64,000 nucleotides of DNA from Bacillus sp. ZZV12-4809 (lineage in GTDB: Bacteria > Bacillota > Bacilli > Bacillales > Cytobacillaceae), in NCBI RefSeq assembly GCF_009849585.1, contig NZ_VCRN01000012.1, positions 91,232-155,231 of the forward strand, read 5' to 3'. Under the pieces are notes generated by a model. It worked only from the letters and a program-made list of their open reading frames with translations. It was not told where the DNA came from and made no database searches. A program made the position numbers and the translations under genes. Of the stretch, positions 43,187-54,058 are shown piece after piece (positions within the stretch are counted from its first letter, which is position 1; each line of letters opens with the position of its first letter).

Positions 43187-45034
43187 ATGTGTGGAATTAC
43201 AGGCTGGATTGATTTCCAAAAGGATTTGAGAAAAGAATCCGCTGCAATTGGCAAAATGGCGGATACGCTGTCAAAGCGGGGACCCGATGAAACAAATATA
43301 TGGACTGATGTGCATGCTGGTTTTGGCCATAAAAGGTTAATCGTTGTAGACCCGGCAGGCGGAAAACAGCCAATGACTAGGGAAAAACATCAAAACCGCT
43401 ATACGATTTGCTATAATGGAGAGCTTTATAATACGGAAGATCTCCGTAAAGAACTCCTTATAAAAGGATATTCGTTTGAGGGGCATTCTGACACTGAGGT
43501 TTTGCTTACTTCTTATATAGAATGGGGGGAAAATTGCCTGCAATTTCTGAATGGCATCTATGCCTTCGCTGTTTGGGATAAAAAGAAAGAGCAGGTATTC
43601 ATTGGAAGGGATCGTTTAGGGGTAAAGCCTTTATTTTATAAAGAAACGAAACAGGGTATTTTATTTGGTTCTGAATTGAAGGCTATCTTGTCCCATCCGG
43701 ATGTTAAGGCAGAAGTGGACAGGGAAGGATTGGCTGAAGTCTTTGGGCTCGGGCCATCACGATCTCCTGGCTCAGGGGTTTTCAGAGGCATTGATGAATT
43801 AAGACCTGCTCATGCGCTGACCTTTTCGAGAAATGGTCTTAAGGTATGGCGTTATTGGAATGTGAAAAGCGATCATCATAAGGAAAATGTTGAAGAGACT
43901 GCTGAGCGGGTCAGAGAACTATTTACGGATGCTGTGACAAGGCAGCTGGTTTCGGATGTCCCGTTATGTACTTTCCTTTCCGGCGGCGTGGATTCAAGTG
44001 CGATTACAGCAATTGCTGCCAAAGCGTACGAAAAAGAAGGTAAGGGCCAACTGACCACATATTCGATAGATTACGAAGGAAATGATGAATTTTTCAAGGC
44101 GAATGAGTTTCAGCCTAACTCAGATGGCATATTTATCAAGAAAATGTCCCAGACCTTTAATACAAAACATAATAGCTGTATCATCACCCAAAAGCAGCTG
44201 GCAGAGGATTTAATCGAATCAGTGCATGTTAGAGATCTTCCGGGCATGGCTGATGTCGATTCTTCCCTGTTATGGTTTTGCCGGGAAATCAAAAAGGATT
44301 TTGTTGTAAGTCTATCAGGAGAATGTGCGGATGAAATATTTGGCGGCTATCCATGGTTTCATAGAGAGGATGACTTAAAGAGGAAGGGATTCCCTTGGAT
44401 GAGGTCAATCCAAGCCAGGCAGGACCTTTTGAAAGAAAAGTGGAGGAAGAAACTGAAGCTTCAGGAGTATGCAATGGAAAAATATCATCAGGCAATCTCC
44501 GAAACTCCTGCATTAGACGGGGAGAGCAGGGAGGACGCAAGCAGGAGAGAGCTTTTCTATATCAATATGATTTACTTTATGACGACCTTATTGGATCGTA
44601 AAGACAGAATGAGTATGGGGGCCAGCCTTGAAGTACGGGTGCCTTTTGCTGACCATCGGCTTGTTGAGTATGTGTGGAATATTCCGTGGGAGATCAAGAT
44701 GCATGGAAACCGTGAAAAAGGAATCCTTCGAAAAGCACTTGAAGGCATACTTCCGAATGAAGTGTTATACAGAAAGAAAAGCCCTTATCCCAAAACGCAT
44801 AATCCAGAATATACAGCTGCAGTCCAGAAGATGCTAACCGGATACCTGGAGGACCGGTCATCCGTACTGTATGAATTTTTTGACAGCGGCCAGCTGAGGG
44901 ATATTATAGAGTCGGGAGGTGACTCATTCCGGGAACCATGGTTTGGGCAGCTCATGACTGGTCCTCAGCTGTTAGCACATCTTGCACAGATTCATGTGTG
45001 GTTTAAGGATTATAATATAAATATAGCAGAGTAA
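43187..45034 (+). CDS. asnO: Asparagine synthetase (glutamine-hydrolysing), sporulation type
   Basis: 615-residue class II synthetase making asparagine from aspartate, ATP and glutamine. The N-terminal Cys of MCGITGW is the glutaminase nucleophile; NGELYN and HSDTEVLL are conserved there. The synthase PP-loop LSGGVDSSAITAIAA is at about residue 265, and SLSGECADEIFGGYPWF at about 378. Start ATG at 43187 with GAAAGGATG. Name follows position next to yisN and yisQ; other asn paralogues are outside the window. Confidence 0.92.
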   Translation: MCGITGWIDFQKDLRKESAAIGKMADTLSKRGPDETNIWTDVHAGFGHKRLIVVDPAGGKQPMTREKHQNRYTICYNGELYNTEDLRKELLIKGYSFEGHSDTEVLLTSYIEWGENCLQFLNGIYAFAVWDKKKEQVFIGRDRLGVKPLFYKETKQGILFGSELKAILSHPDVKAEVDREGLAEVFGLGPSRSPGSGVFRGIDELRPAHALTFSRNGLKVWRYWNVKSDHHKENVEETAERVRELFTDAVTRQLVSDVPLCTFLSGGVDSSAITAIAAKAYEKEGKGQLTTYSIDYEGNDEFFKANEFQPNSDGIFIKKMSQTFNTKHNSCIITQKQLAEDLIESVHVRDLPGMADVDSSLLWFCREIKKDFVVSLSGECADEIFGGYPWFHREDDLKRKGFPWMRSIQARQDLLKEKWRKKLKLQEYAMEKYHQAISETPALDGESREDASRRELFYINMIYFMTTLLDRKDRMSMGASLEVRVPFADHRLVEYVWNIPWEIKMHGNREKGILRKALEGILPNEVLYRKKSPYPKTHNPEYTAAVQKMLTGYLEDRSSVLYEFFDSGQLRDIIESGGDSFREPWFGQLMTGPQLLAHLAQIHVWFKDYNINIAE

Positions 45035-45036
45035 AA

Positions 45037-45066
45037 AAGAAGCGGCAGCTGTAACTGCCGCTTTTC
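45037..45066. terminator. Bidirectional terminator (asnO / yisQ)
   Basis: AGCGGCAG (45041-45048) pairs with CTGCCGCT (45055-45062), A-rich before and T-rich after. It lies between convergent stops at 45034 and 45072. Confidence 0.85.
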
Positions 45067-45071
45067 AGATT

Positions 45072-46421
45072 TTAAACTGCTTTTGAAGACACGAACGACT
45101 TACTTACCCAGACTCTGGATCTCCATCGCCATAACATGAGCAATCCTCTAAGCCATTCATCGGCAATAAAAGCGATCCAAATGCCGGCAAGGCCAAGACC
45201 AAAATAAATTCCCAGAACATAGGATAGGGTAACACTTACGCCCCACATGGACAGGATGCCCATATAAACTGGAAATTTTACATCGCCGGCTGCACGCAGG
45301 GAGTTAATGACGACTAAATTGAAAGATCTGCCCGGCTCCAGGAGAATGGTCAGGAGAATTAGAACACTGCCAACCTTTATGATATCTGGATTAGAAGTGA
45401 ATATGCCCATTAATTTTTCTGAGAACAGGGAGAAAAGAACCGCAGTCCCGAATGAAATCAAGATGGCAAGGCGCAGGCTTTTCATACATCTTTTATAAGC
45501 TGCCTCGTAATCTTTTCCGCCTACCATATGTCCTATCAGGATTTGTGTGCCCTGGCTGATGGCGACACTGAAAAGGAATATGAACATCATGATATTCTGG
45601 GTATACACTTTTGCAGTTAAAGCCTCTGTTCCCAGAGCAGCGATAAATATAGTAATCACCATTTGCGATCCATTATAGGATAAATGTTCTCCTGCTGATG
45701 GAATCCCGATTTTAAGGAGATTTTTAATATGTTCCTTTGGAAAGCGGAAAAGTAATCGGAACGGAAGTGCTTTTTCCGTTCTTTTAAGCAGGACGGCGAC
45801 AGTAGCAGCCAATCCTATTAATCTGCTTACGGCAGTAGAGATGGCCACTCCTTCTACGCCCAAAACCGGAAAGCCGAATGGGCCAAAAATAAATAAGTAA
45901 TTTCCAATAACATTTAAAATGTTCATGCCGATCGTAATGTACATAACATCTCTTGTAAATCCGTAACTTCTGATGATGGCTCCTATTGTCATAATTAATG
46001 CCTGGACAAAGGAAAAGCCGCCAACAATGACTAAGTAAGAGTTTGCCTGGCTTAATAGCTCCTCAGGCAAATCCATCATGAGGAGCAGCGGTTTGCCTGT
46101 TGCGAATAGCAGGATACTGAGTAACACCCCAAATACAAGGTTTGCTCCCAGGGAGACAATCGAAATTTCAGCAGCCGTTTTATTTTTTTTTGCGCCAAGA
46201 TTCTGGGCAATAAGAATAGCCGTACCAGTTGCAACAAATCCAAACATGACGATTACGAGAGAAAGGATCTGATTGGACACACCGACAGCAGCCACGGATT
46301 CATCCGAATATTGAGAGAGCATAAGGGTGTCAGCATTCCCCATAAGCATGTGGAGCAGTATTTCAATAAAAATCGGCCAGGTTAGTGCAAATAATGTCAT
46401 TTTTTTCTGGTTCTTAGTCAT
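45072..46421 (-). CDS. yisQ: MATE-family efflux transporter
   Basis: 449-residue multidrug/metabolite antiporter with 12 hydrophobic segments. It opens MTKNQKKMTLFALTWPIFIE; the typical NADTLMLSQYSDESVAAVGVSNQ follows helix 1, and IGIPSAGEHLSYNGSQMVI opens the second half. ATG at 46421 with GGGAGG is chosen over an upstream frame to 46517. Orthologue of B. subtilis YisQ by order next to asnO. Substrate unknown. Confidence 0.85.
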   Translation of the reverse strand: MTKNQKKMTLFALTWPIFIEILLHMLMGNADTLMLSQYSDESVAAVGVSNQILSLVIVMFGFVATGTAILIAQNLGAKKNKTAAEISIVSLGANLVFGVLLSILLFATGKPLLLMMDLPEELLSQANSYLVIVGGFSFVQALIMTIGAIIRSYGFTRDVMYITIGMNILNVIGNYLFIFGPFGFPVLGVEGVAISTAVSRLIGLAATVAVLLKRTEKALPFRLLFRFPKEHIKNLLKIGIPSAGEHLSYNGSQMVITIFIAALGTEALTAKVYTQNIMMFIFLFSVAISQGTQILIGHMVGGKDYEAAYKRCMKSLRLAILISFGTAVLFSLFSEKLMGIFTSNPDIIKVGSVLILLTILLEPGRSFNLVVINSLRAAGDVKFPVYMGILSMWGVSVTLSYVLGIYFGLGLAGIWIAFIADEWLRGLLMLWRWRSRVWVSKSFVSSKAV

Positions 46422-46549
46422 GGTTATCCTCCCTGTTTGTAAAAGATTTTTATATAAATAGGAGGCGTCCCAAGACAATGTAAAAAACGAAAAAAGAAAA
46501 GCCTTAAGGTCTTGCACTTAAGAACTTTTCCTTATTTCAATCAGGGTTC

Positions 46550-48352
<1,803 letters not shown>

Positions 48353-48444
48353 TTATACCATAGGAATGGAGAATAAATGTATAGTTTAAATGCCGGGGTT
48401 TTGTTTTTAAGTTTTTTCAAACAAAAATAATTTAGAAAAAGTAG

Positions 48445-48472
48445 TTGTAAAAGCCCAAAAAAATTGTATAAT
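48445..48472 (+). promoter_or_regulatory. Sigma-A promoter of the maltodextrin transport operon
   Basis: TTGTAA (48445-48450), a 16-base spacer, TATAAT (48467-48472) with TTG just before the -10. The operator at 48488 begins about 16 bases after it, close to the start point. Confidence 0.65.
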
Positions 48473-48487
48473 AAAAATTAGAAATTG

Positions 48488-48501
48488 TGCAATCGTTTTC
48501 A
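48488..48501. promoter_or_regulatory. cre/LacI-type operator 1 before mdxE
   Basis: TGCAATCGTTTTCA fits the CcpA cre consensus TGWAANCGNTNWCA at all fixed positions but one, and is also related to the local LacI-type palindromes. Likely site of catabolite repression or specific repression. Confidence 0.65.
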
Positions 48502-48557
48502 TTAAGAGGTTCCATTGATTGATAGTTTTAGTGAACGCTGATTTTTTTAGAAATAGA

Positions 48558-48571
48558 TTAAAGCGTTTACA
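48558..48571. promoter_or_regulatory. cre-like site 2 before mdxE
   Basis: TTAAAGCGTTTACA fits TGWAANCGNTNWCA with one mismatch. It lies 64 bases before the mdxE start codon, 7 bases from the next palindrome. Confidence 0.55.
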
Positions 48572-48577
48572 ATTTTG

Positions 48578-48591
48578 TGCAAACGGTTGTA
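48578..48591. promoter_or_regulatory. LacI-type operator 3 before mdxE
   Basis: TGCAAACGGTTGTA is nearly the same as the reverse complement of the site before mdxF (TGCAAACGGTTGCT, 50097-50084). The shared 12-base core TGCAAACGGTTG argues for one regulator. Confidence 0.65.
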
Positions 48592-48634
48592 CTATTTATA
48601 TTAAGCAGCAGATCTATTTAAAGGGGGCAATACC

Positions 48635-49927
48635 ATGAAAAAGTCACTATCTTTCTTAATGATGCTGGTATTAGTAATCGGAATGCTGGCAGCTTGCGGT
48701 CCTCAGCGTGAGGCACAGCCGGAAAATACAGATAAAGATAACGGCACAGGTGACAACCAGGCTGAAGAACCGAAACCTGAAAAATTAGTAGTTTGGGAAG
48801 ACACTGATAAAGGCATAGCATTAAAGCCTGCTATTGAGTCTTTTGAAAAAGAATATGGAATTAAAGTTGAATTTAAAGAATTGGGCATGGCTGATAAAAT
48901 CCGTGACCAATTAAGACTGGATGGACCTGCAGGAAATGCACCTGACGTTGTGACACTGCCTCATGACCAAATAGGACAGGTTGTAACTGAAGGTCTCCTT
49001 CAGGAAATTAAAGTTGATGACAGCGTTCTTGATACTTTCACAGAATCGTCCATCAGTGCTCAAATGTATGACGGAAAGCTTTATGGTCTTCCAAAAGCTA
49101 CTGAAACACCAGTTTTCATCTATAATAAAGCATTAATGGAAAAAGCTCCTGAAACAATGGATGAGCTTTATACTCAGGCTAAAGAATTAACGACTGGCGG
49201 ACAGTATGGGTTCCTTGCATTATTCGATAACTTCTATTTCGCACACGGACCTATCGCTGGCATGGGCGGATATGTTTTCAATGAAAAGGATGGGGCATTA
49301 GACCGTGAAGATGTAGGTTTAAATAACGAAGGCGCTGTTGAAGGTGCTGAGTTCATTAAAAAATGGTACAGCGAAGGCTTATTCCCTAAAGGAATCATCG
49401 GGGAAAGCGGAGGAGCTGCAATGGATGGCCTATTCAATGAAGGCAAAGCTGCTTCTGTAATGAATGGCCCATGGGCACTTCAAGGCATGAAGGATGCAGG
49501 AATCGATGTTGGTGTTTCTGTTATGCCTAAGCTTTCAAACGGAGAGCCTGTTAAGACATTCATGGGTGTTAAGGGATGGAATGTAACTGCATTCACTAAA
49601 AATCCTTACTGGGCAACAAAGTTAGTTGAACATATTACAAACGAAGAGAATGCAAAAATCCGTTTCGAGAAAACTCAGGAAATCCCTCCTGTAAAATCTC
49701 TTATTGAAGATCCTGTAATCGCAGACAATGAAGCTGCAAAAGCTGTTGCTGAGCAATCCCAATATGCTGTTCCAATGCCAAACATTCCTGAAATGGCAGA
49801 AGTATGGGGGCCAATGGCTTCTGCACTTCAAACTATTGCTACAGGTAAAGCTGAGCCAAAAGCAGCGCTTGATGATGCAGTTAAAACGATCAAGACAAAT
49901 ATTGAAACAAATCACCCTGCCAAGTAA
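48635..49927 (+). CDS. mdxE: Maltodextrin-binding lipoprotein of ABC importer
   Basis: 430-residue extracellular solute-binding protein (family 1). Signal and lipobox: MKKSLSFLMMLVLVIGML then AAC with Cys at about residue 21; a charged linker follows. The mature part resembles MalE/MdxE: LVVWEDTDKGIALKPAIESF, TLPHDQIGQVVTEGLLQEI and FMGVKGWNVTAFTKNP. It binds maltodextrins released by the anchored amylase encoded downstream. Start ATG at 48635 after AAAGGGGG. A 254-base gap with two hairpins separates it from mdxF, which may raise its expression above the permeases. Confidence 0.9.
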   Translation: MKKSLSFLMMLVLVIGMLAACGPQREAQPENTDKDNGTGDNQAEEPKPEKLVVWEDTDKGIALKPAIESFEKEYGIKVEFKELGMADKIRDQLRLDGPAGNAPDVVTLPHDQIGQVVTEGLLQEIKVDDSVLDTFTESSISAQMYDGKLYGLPKATETPVFIYNKALMEKAPETMDELYTQAKELTTGGQYGFLALFDNFYFAHGPIAGMGGYVFNEKDGALDREDVGLNNEGAVEGAEFIKKWYSEGLFPKGIIGESGGAAMDGLFNEGKAASVMNGPWALQGMKDAGIDVGVSVMPKLSNGEPVKTFMGVKGWNVTAFTKNPYWATKLVEHITNEENAKIRFEKTQEIPPVKSLIEDPVIADNEAAKAVAEQSQYAVPMPNIPEMAEVWGPMASALQTIATGKAEPKAALDDAVKTIKTNIETNHPAK

Positions 49928-49943
49928 AGCTTGACAGACAAAA

Positions 49944-49971
49944 GGGCGGTACCTCCCCGGGGGTATTGCCC
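49944..49971 (+). other. Stable hairpin after mdxE
   Basis: GGGCGGTACC (49944-49953) pairs fully with GGTATTGCCC (49962-49971, two G-U) around TCCCCGGG. No T run follows immediately, so it probably protects the mdxE 3' end or partly attenuates transcription. Confidence 0.6.
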
Positions 49972-50048
49972 ATACTTTTATGTAAAGGTAACAAAAAGAA
50001 GGTGAGTGAATGAGATAGTTCTCAGCTTATTCGCGTATCTTCAGTCAG

Positions 50049-50067
50049 AAGCGGCAGAAAGCCGCTT
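50049..50067 (+). other. Second hairpin in the mdxE-mdxF gap
   Basis: AAGCGGC (50049-50055) pairs with GCCGCTT (50061-50067), followed by only a short T/C run. Candidate weak terminator. Confidence 0.45.
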
Positions 50068-50083
50068 TCATGTTCCGTTTAAG

Positions 50084-50097
50084 AGCAACCGTTTGCA
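50084..50097. promoter_or_regulatory. LacI-type operator before mdxF
   Basis: AGCAACCGTTTGCA, palindromic GCAA-N4-TTGC, 85 bases before the mdxF start. TTGCAC within it could serve as a -35 to a TATTTA at 17-base spacing, suggesting a second regulated promoter inside the cluster. Confidence 0.6.
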
Positions 50098-50181
50098 CAA
50101 AAACAATCGCTAATATATTTATAAATGATTTATAATAATAGAAAATAATTTCTCCTATAAGAAAGGGGAGGCAACAGCCGT

Positions 50182-51465
50182 ATGGACACAAAAAAAACGT
50201 CATCCAATCATGGAAGAAATGCTGCTCTATTATCCATTCTGCCTGGATTTGGACAGTTTTATAATAAACAGTTCTTAAAAGGTGCCATCTTTTTAATTCT
50301 TACCGTTGCATTTTTTGCATCATTCTTTGACACACTGAATTGGGGATTCTGGGGACTTTTTACGCTAGGTGAAATTCCAGTACTTGACCATTCGATTTTT
50401 CTTTTGATCGACGGAATTATTGCATTGATTATAACCGCATTGGGGCTTATTATTTATGTCTTCAATATATATGATGCTTATAATAACGGGAAAAAACGTG
50501 ATTTGGGAATGGAATTAAACAGTGTCAGAGAGCAGTATCACAATCTCCTTGATAATGGTTTTCCATACTTAATGATATCGCCGGGATTTTTTCTTTTGGT
50601 TTTCGTTGTAATTTTTCCGATCTTATTCGTAGTCCTTCTTGCATTTACTAACTATGATTTATATCATTCTCCGCCAGCAAAACTGGTAGATTGGGTTGGC
50701 ATTCAGAACTTTATCGATATCTTCAAACTTGATTTGTGGAGAAAAACATTCTTTGGAGTACTGGGCTGGACAATTGTCTGGACTTTCGTTGCTACCACTT
50801 TGCAGGTAGCCCTTGGTATCTTCCTGGCAATTCTCGTAAACCAAAAGGATCTTAAAGGGAAAGCCATTATCCGGACAATCTTCATTCTTCCGTGGGCGGT
50901 GCCTGCATTTATATCAATCCTGATTTTCTCCGGCATGTTCAATGAAACTTTCGGTGTAATTAATAAAACGATCCTGGATGCATTTGGAATCGGTGCTATT
51001 CCATGGATGACTGAGGAAAATTGGACACGTTTAGCGTTAATTTTCATCCAGTCCTGGCTTGGATTCCCCTTCATTTTTGCTATGACAACAGGTGTGCTGC
51101 AGTCTATTCCGGATGAGCTTTATGAAGCTGCAACAGTTGATGGTGCAACAATTTTGCAGAAATTTACAAAGATTACGCTTCCTTTGGTTTTATTTGCAAC
51201 GGCACCAATTATCATTACTCAGTATACGTTCAACTTTAATAACTTTAATGTTATCTTCTTGTTCAATGGCGGCGGACCGGCTATTCCGGGCCAAAATGCC
51301 GGGGGTTCGGATATTCTAATATCCTGGATTTATAAACTGACTATGACTTCTGCCCAATATGGCAAAGCAGCTGCAGTTACCATGATTCTGTCACTTATTG
51401 TCATCACTGTAGCACTATGGCAGTTTAGAAGAACAAAATCATTCCAAGAAGAGGATTTGATGTAG
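50182..51465 (+). CDS. mdxF: Maltodextrin ABC transporter permease (MalF type)
   Basis: 427-residue inner-membrane subunit. An N-terminal part with GFGQFYNKQFLKGAIFLILT and two to three helices precedes the core MalF fold of six helices. The ATPase-contacting EAA loop is DELYEAATVDGATILQKFTKITLPL (in part) at about residues 312-336. The extra N-terminal helices match B. subtilis MdxF (about 435 residues). Start ATG at 50182 after AAAGGGGAGG. No ATPase gene is present in the cluster; a shared MsmX-type ATPase elsewhere is likely. Confidence 0.9.
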   Translation: MDTKKTSSNHGRNAALLSILPGFGQFYNKQFLKGAIFLILTVAFFASFFDTLNWGFWGLFTLGEIPVLDHSIFLLIDGIIALIITALGLIIYVFNIYDAYNNGKKRDLGMELNSVREQYHNLLDNGFPYLMISPGFFLLVFVVIFPILFVVLLAFTNYDLYHSPPAKLVDWVGIQNFIDIFKLDLWRKTFFGVLGWTIVWTFVATTLQVALGIFLAILVNQKDLKGKAIIRTIFILPWAVPAFISILIFSGMFNETFGVINKTILDAFGIGAIPWMTEENWTRLALIFIQSWLGFPFIFAMTTGVLQSIPDELYEAATVDGATILQKFTKITLPLVLFATAPIIITQYTFNFNNFNVIFLFNGGGPAIPGQNAGGSDILISWIYKLTMTSAQYGKAAAVTMILSLIVITVALWQFRRTKSFQEEDLM

Positions 51466-51467
51466 AT

Positions 51468-52310
51468 ATGAGCATGAAGAAAAATAAAACGATCCGGCTG
51501 ACTCTTTCATATTTAATCATTGCCTTAATGAGCTTTATTGTTATTTATCCGCTTTTGTGGGTAGTAGGATCTTCATTAAATCCGGGCCAGAGCTTGTCGG
51601 GATCTTCAATGTTTCCCGAAAATCCGACATTGGCTCATTACAAATACCTATTTGATTTGGAGAAGTCCAATTATGTTAAATGGTACTGGAATTCATTGAA
51701 AATCAGCACGCTGACAATGATTCTTACGGTTATTACAGTATCATTGACTGCCTATTCGTTTTCAAGGTACCGATTTATCGGAAGGAAAAATGGACTGTTA
51801 ACGTTCCTGATACTGCAGATGATACCTAACTTTGCAGCACTGATCGCCATTTTTGTATTAGCGACGAGAACTGGCCTAATTGATACACATCTAGGGTTGA
51901 TTCTTGTGTATGTAGGCGGTCAGATTCCCATGAATACATGGCTGATGAAAGGCTATCTCGATACGATTCCGAAAGAACTTGATGAATCTGCGAAAATGGA
52001 TGGTGCAAGCCATCTGCGTGTTTTCTGGCAAATTGTTATGCCGCTTGCCAAACCAATTGTTGCAGTTGTTGCGCTATTTTCATTCATTGCTCCTTTTGGA
52101 GACTTCATTCTTGCCAGAATTTTATTAAGAACAGATGAAAAGTTCACAATGGCAGTAGGACTGTATGAAATGGTTGCCAAGCAATTTGGAAATGAATTTA
52201 CAAAGTTTGCAGCTGGCTCGGTTTTAATAGCGATACCGATTGCTGCACTTTTCCTTATGTTCCAAAAATACTTTGTATCAGGTTTGACGGCAGGGGGAAC
52301 AAAAGGCTAA
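51468..52310 (+). CDS. mdxG: Maltodextrin ABC transporter permease (MalG type)
   Basis: 280-residue partner permease with six hydrophobic segments. The EAA loop is PKELDESAKMDGASHLRVFWQIVMPL (in part) at about residues 165-190. FIVIYPLLWVVGSSLNPGQSL near the N-terminus is typical of MalG. ATG at 51468, two bases after the mdxF stop, is used; ATG at 51474 is an alternative. With MdxF it forms the membrane channel. Confidence 0.9.
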   Translation: MSMKKNKTIRLTLSYLIIALMSFIVIYPLLWVVGSSLNPGQSLSGSSMFPENPTLAHYKYLFDLEKSNYVKWYWNSLKISTLTMILTVITVSLTAYSFSRYRFIGRKNGLLTFLILQMIPNFAALIAIFVLATRTGLIDTHLGLILVYVGGQIPMNTWLMKGYLDTIPKELDESAKMDGASHLRVFWQIVMPLAKPIVAVVALFSFIAPFGDFILARILLRTDEKFTMAVGLYEMVAKQFGNEFTKFAAGSVLIAIPIAALFLMFQKYFVSGLTAGGTKG

Positions 52311-52334
52311 TCTTAAAGGGCTGAAACTTTACTG

Positions 52335-52374
52335 GCCGCTTGTGGCTCTGAGCTGATTGGAGCCTCGGAGCGGC
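52335..52374 (+). other. Imperfect hairpin between mdxG and amylase gene
   Basis: GCCGCT (52335-52340) with AGCGGC (52369-52374) and GGCTC (52344-52348) with GAGCC (52360-52364). It lies just before the amylase ribosome site and may modulate its expression or mRNA processing. Confidence 0.45.
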
Positions 52375-52398
52375 TTGAAAAATGAAGGAGGAGCGGCG

Positions 52399-53937
52399 AT
52401 GAAAAAAGGAATCATAACCTTCATCTTAATCCCGTTTCTTCTTTTTTATGCCCTGCCGGCAGGAGCAGCTGAAAAAGAAGAGCGTAAATGGCAAGATGAA
52501 TCAATTTATTTTTTAATGGTTGACCGATTTAGCAATGGAGATCCAAACAATGACTTTAAAGTTGATGTTAAGGACCCAAAGGCTTATCATGGCGGAGATT
52601 TCAAGGGCATTACAGAACGCCTTGATTATATTAAGGAAATGGGGTTTACGGCTATTTGGCTGACTCCGGTTTTCGATAATGAAGAGAAGGGCTATCACGG
52701 TTACTGGATCAAAGATTTTTACAATACTGAAGAACATTTTGGCACAATGGATGAGTTCAAGCAGTTAGTCAGGGAAGCCCACAAAAGAGATATGAAAGTG
52801 ATATTGGACTTCGTTGTTAATCATGTAGGCTACAATCACGATTGGATCAATGATTCTGAAAAAAAAGAGTGGTTCCATGAAAAAAAGGATAATGTAAACT
52901 GGTCGAATCAGGCTGAAATTGAAAATGGCTGGATCTATGGGCTTCCTGATTTAAATCAGGAAAATCCTGATGTGGAAAAATATTTAATTGATGCAGCTAA
53001 GTGGTGGATCGAAGAAACAGATATCGACGGATATCGCCTTGATACTGTTAAACATGTACCAAAGTCTTTCTGGAGCGAATTCGCCCAAAGTGTAAAGTCA
53101 GTCAAAGAAGACTTTTATTTGCTTGGGGAAGTATGGTCGGAAGATCCCAATTATATCGCCCAATACGAAAAAACAGGGATAGACGGCTTTGTTGATTATC
53201 CTTTAAATGATCATCTAAGAACAGCTTTTGCAGAACCTGACAAACCGTTAAGCTGGCTTTTTACAAACTGGGACCGAAATAAAGCAATTTATGAAAATCC
53301 TTATCTGATGGGAAGTTTCATGGATAATCACGATACTGTCAGATTCACCCGTGATGCTATCTCAAAAAATCATCATCCGGGTCCAAGATGGAAGCTTGCA
53401 TTAACATACATGTATACCTCACCTGGAATTCCAATTGTCTATTATGGAAGTGAAATAGCAATGGATGGCGGAGAGGATCCTGACAATCGCAGGCAAATGG
53501 ATTTCCGTACAGACAAAGAATTAATAGACTATATCGCAAAACTTGGGGAAGTTAGGCAATTGCTGCCATCTTTAACTAGAGGCGACATGGAACTGCTGGA
53601 GGAAAAAGACGGTTTTGCTGTTTATAAACGGACATTCAAAGATGAAACAACAGTGATTGCCATTAATAATTCAACAAAGTCACAGAAAGCGGTACTTGAC
53701 TCCAATCAATTGGAAGCCGGAGGAGAACTTCGCGGCATGATTTCTGATGATCTTATCCGCAGCAAAGACGATAAATATGAGTTAATCATTGATCGGGAAG
53801 AAGCTGAGGTATATGTTCTGGAAGAAAAATCAGGTTTGAACATTCCGCTGATTGGAGCTCTTGCAGCAGTTTATACAGCTTTTATGATTTTTATCTATCT
53901 TTTATGGAAGCGGTCAAAAAAGAAGAAATCCGAGTAA
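52399..53937 (+). CDS. Secreted GH13 alpha-amylase with C-terminal membrane anchor
   Basis: 512-residue exported amylase. Signal peptide MKKGIITFILIPFLLFYALP ending in AGA-A (cleavage near residue 24). Catalytic regions: DFVVNHVG (region I), GYRLDTVKHV (nucleophile Asp), LLGEVWSE (acid Glu) and MDNHDTVRF. After a beta-domain, residues about 478-505 form one strong membrane helix (PLIGALAAVYTAFMIFIYLLW) followed by KRSKKKKSE, a positive stop-transfer tail, so the enzyme should stay on the outer membrane face. ATG at 52399 after AAGGAGGAG. Last structural gene of the maltodextrin cluster, feeding the binding protein. Confidence 0.9.
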   Translation: MKKGIITFILIPFLLFYALPAGAAEKEERKWQDESIYFLMVDRFSNGDPNNDFKVDVKDPKAYHGGDFKGITERLDYIKEMGFTAIWLTPVFDNEEKGYHGYWIKDFYNTEEHFGTMDEFKQLVREAHKRDMKVILDFVVNHVGYNHDWINDSEKKEWFHEKKDNVNWSNQAEIENGWIYGLPDLNQENPDVEKYLIDAAKWWIEETDIDGYRLDTVKHVPKSFWSEFAQSVKSVKEDFYLLGEVWSEDPNYIAQYEKTGIDGFVDYPLNDHLRTAFAEPDKPLSWLFTNWDRNKAIYENPYLMGSFMDNHDTVRFTRDAISKNHHPGPRWKLALTYMYTSPGIPIVYYGSEIAMDGGEDPDNRRQMDFRTDKELIDYIAKLGEVRQLLPSLTRGDMELLEEKDGFAVYKRTFKDETTVIAINNSTKSQKAVLDSNQLEAGGELRGMISDDLIRSKDDKYELIIDREEAEVYVLEEKSGLNIPLIGALAAVYTAFMIFIYLLWKRSKKKKSE

Positions 53938-54058
53938 CTTATTCTTAGTAAACCTCCCCTTCTTCCTAATTCTGGTGACTGTTTAAAATTGGAAAGAAAA
54001 TCAAACCTGTATGGATTATAATATAAATAACAGAGACCTCAAGGAGAGGGTGATTTTA

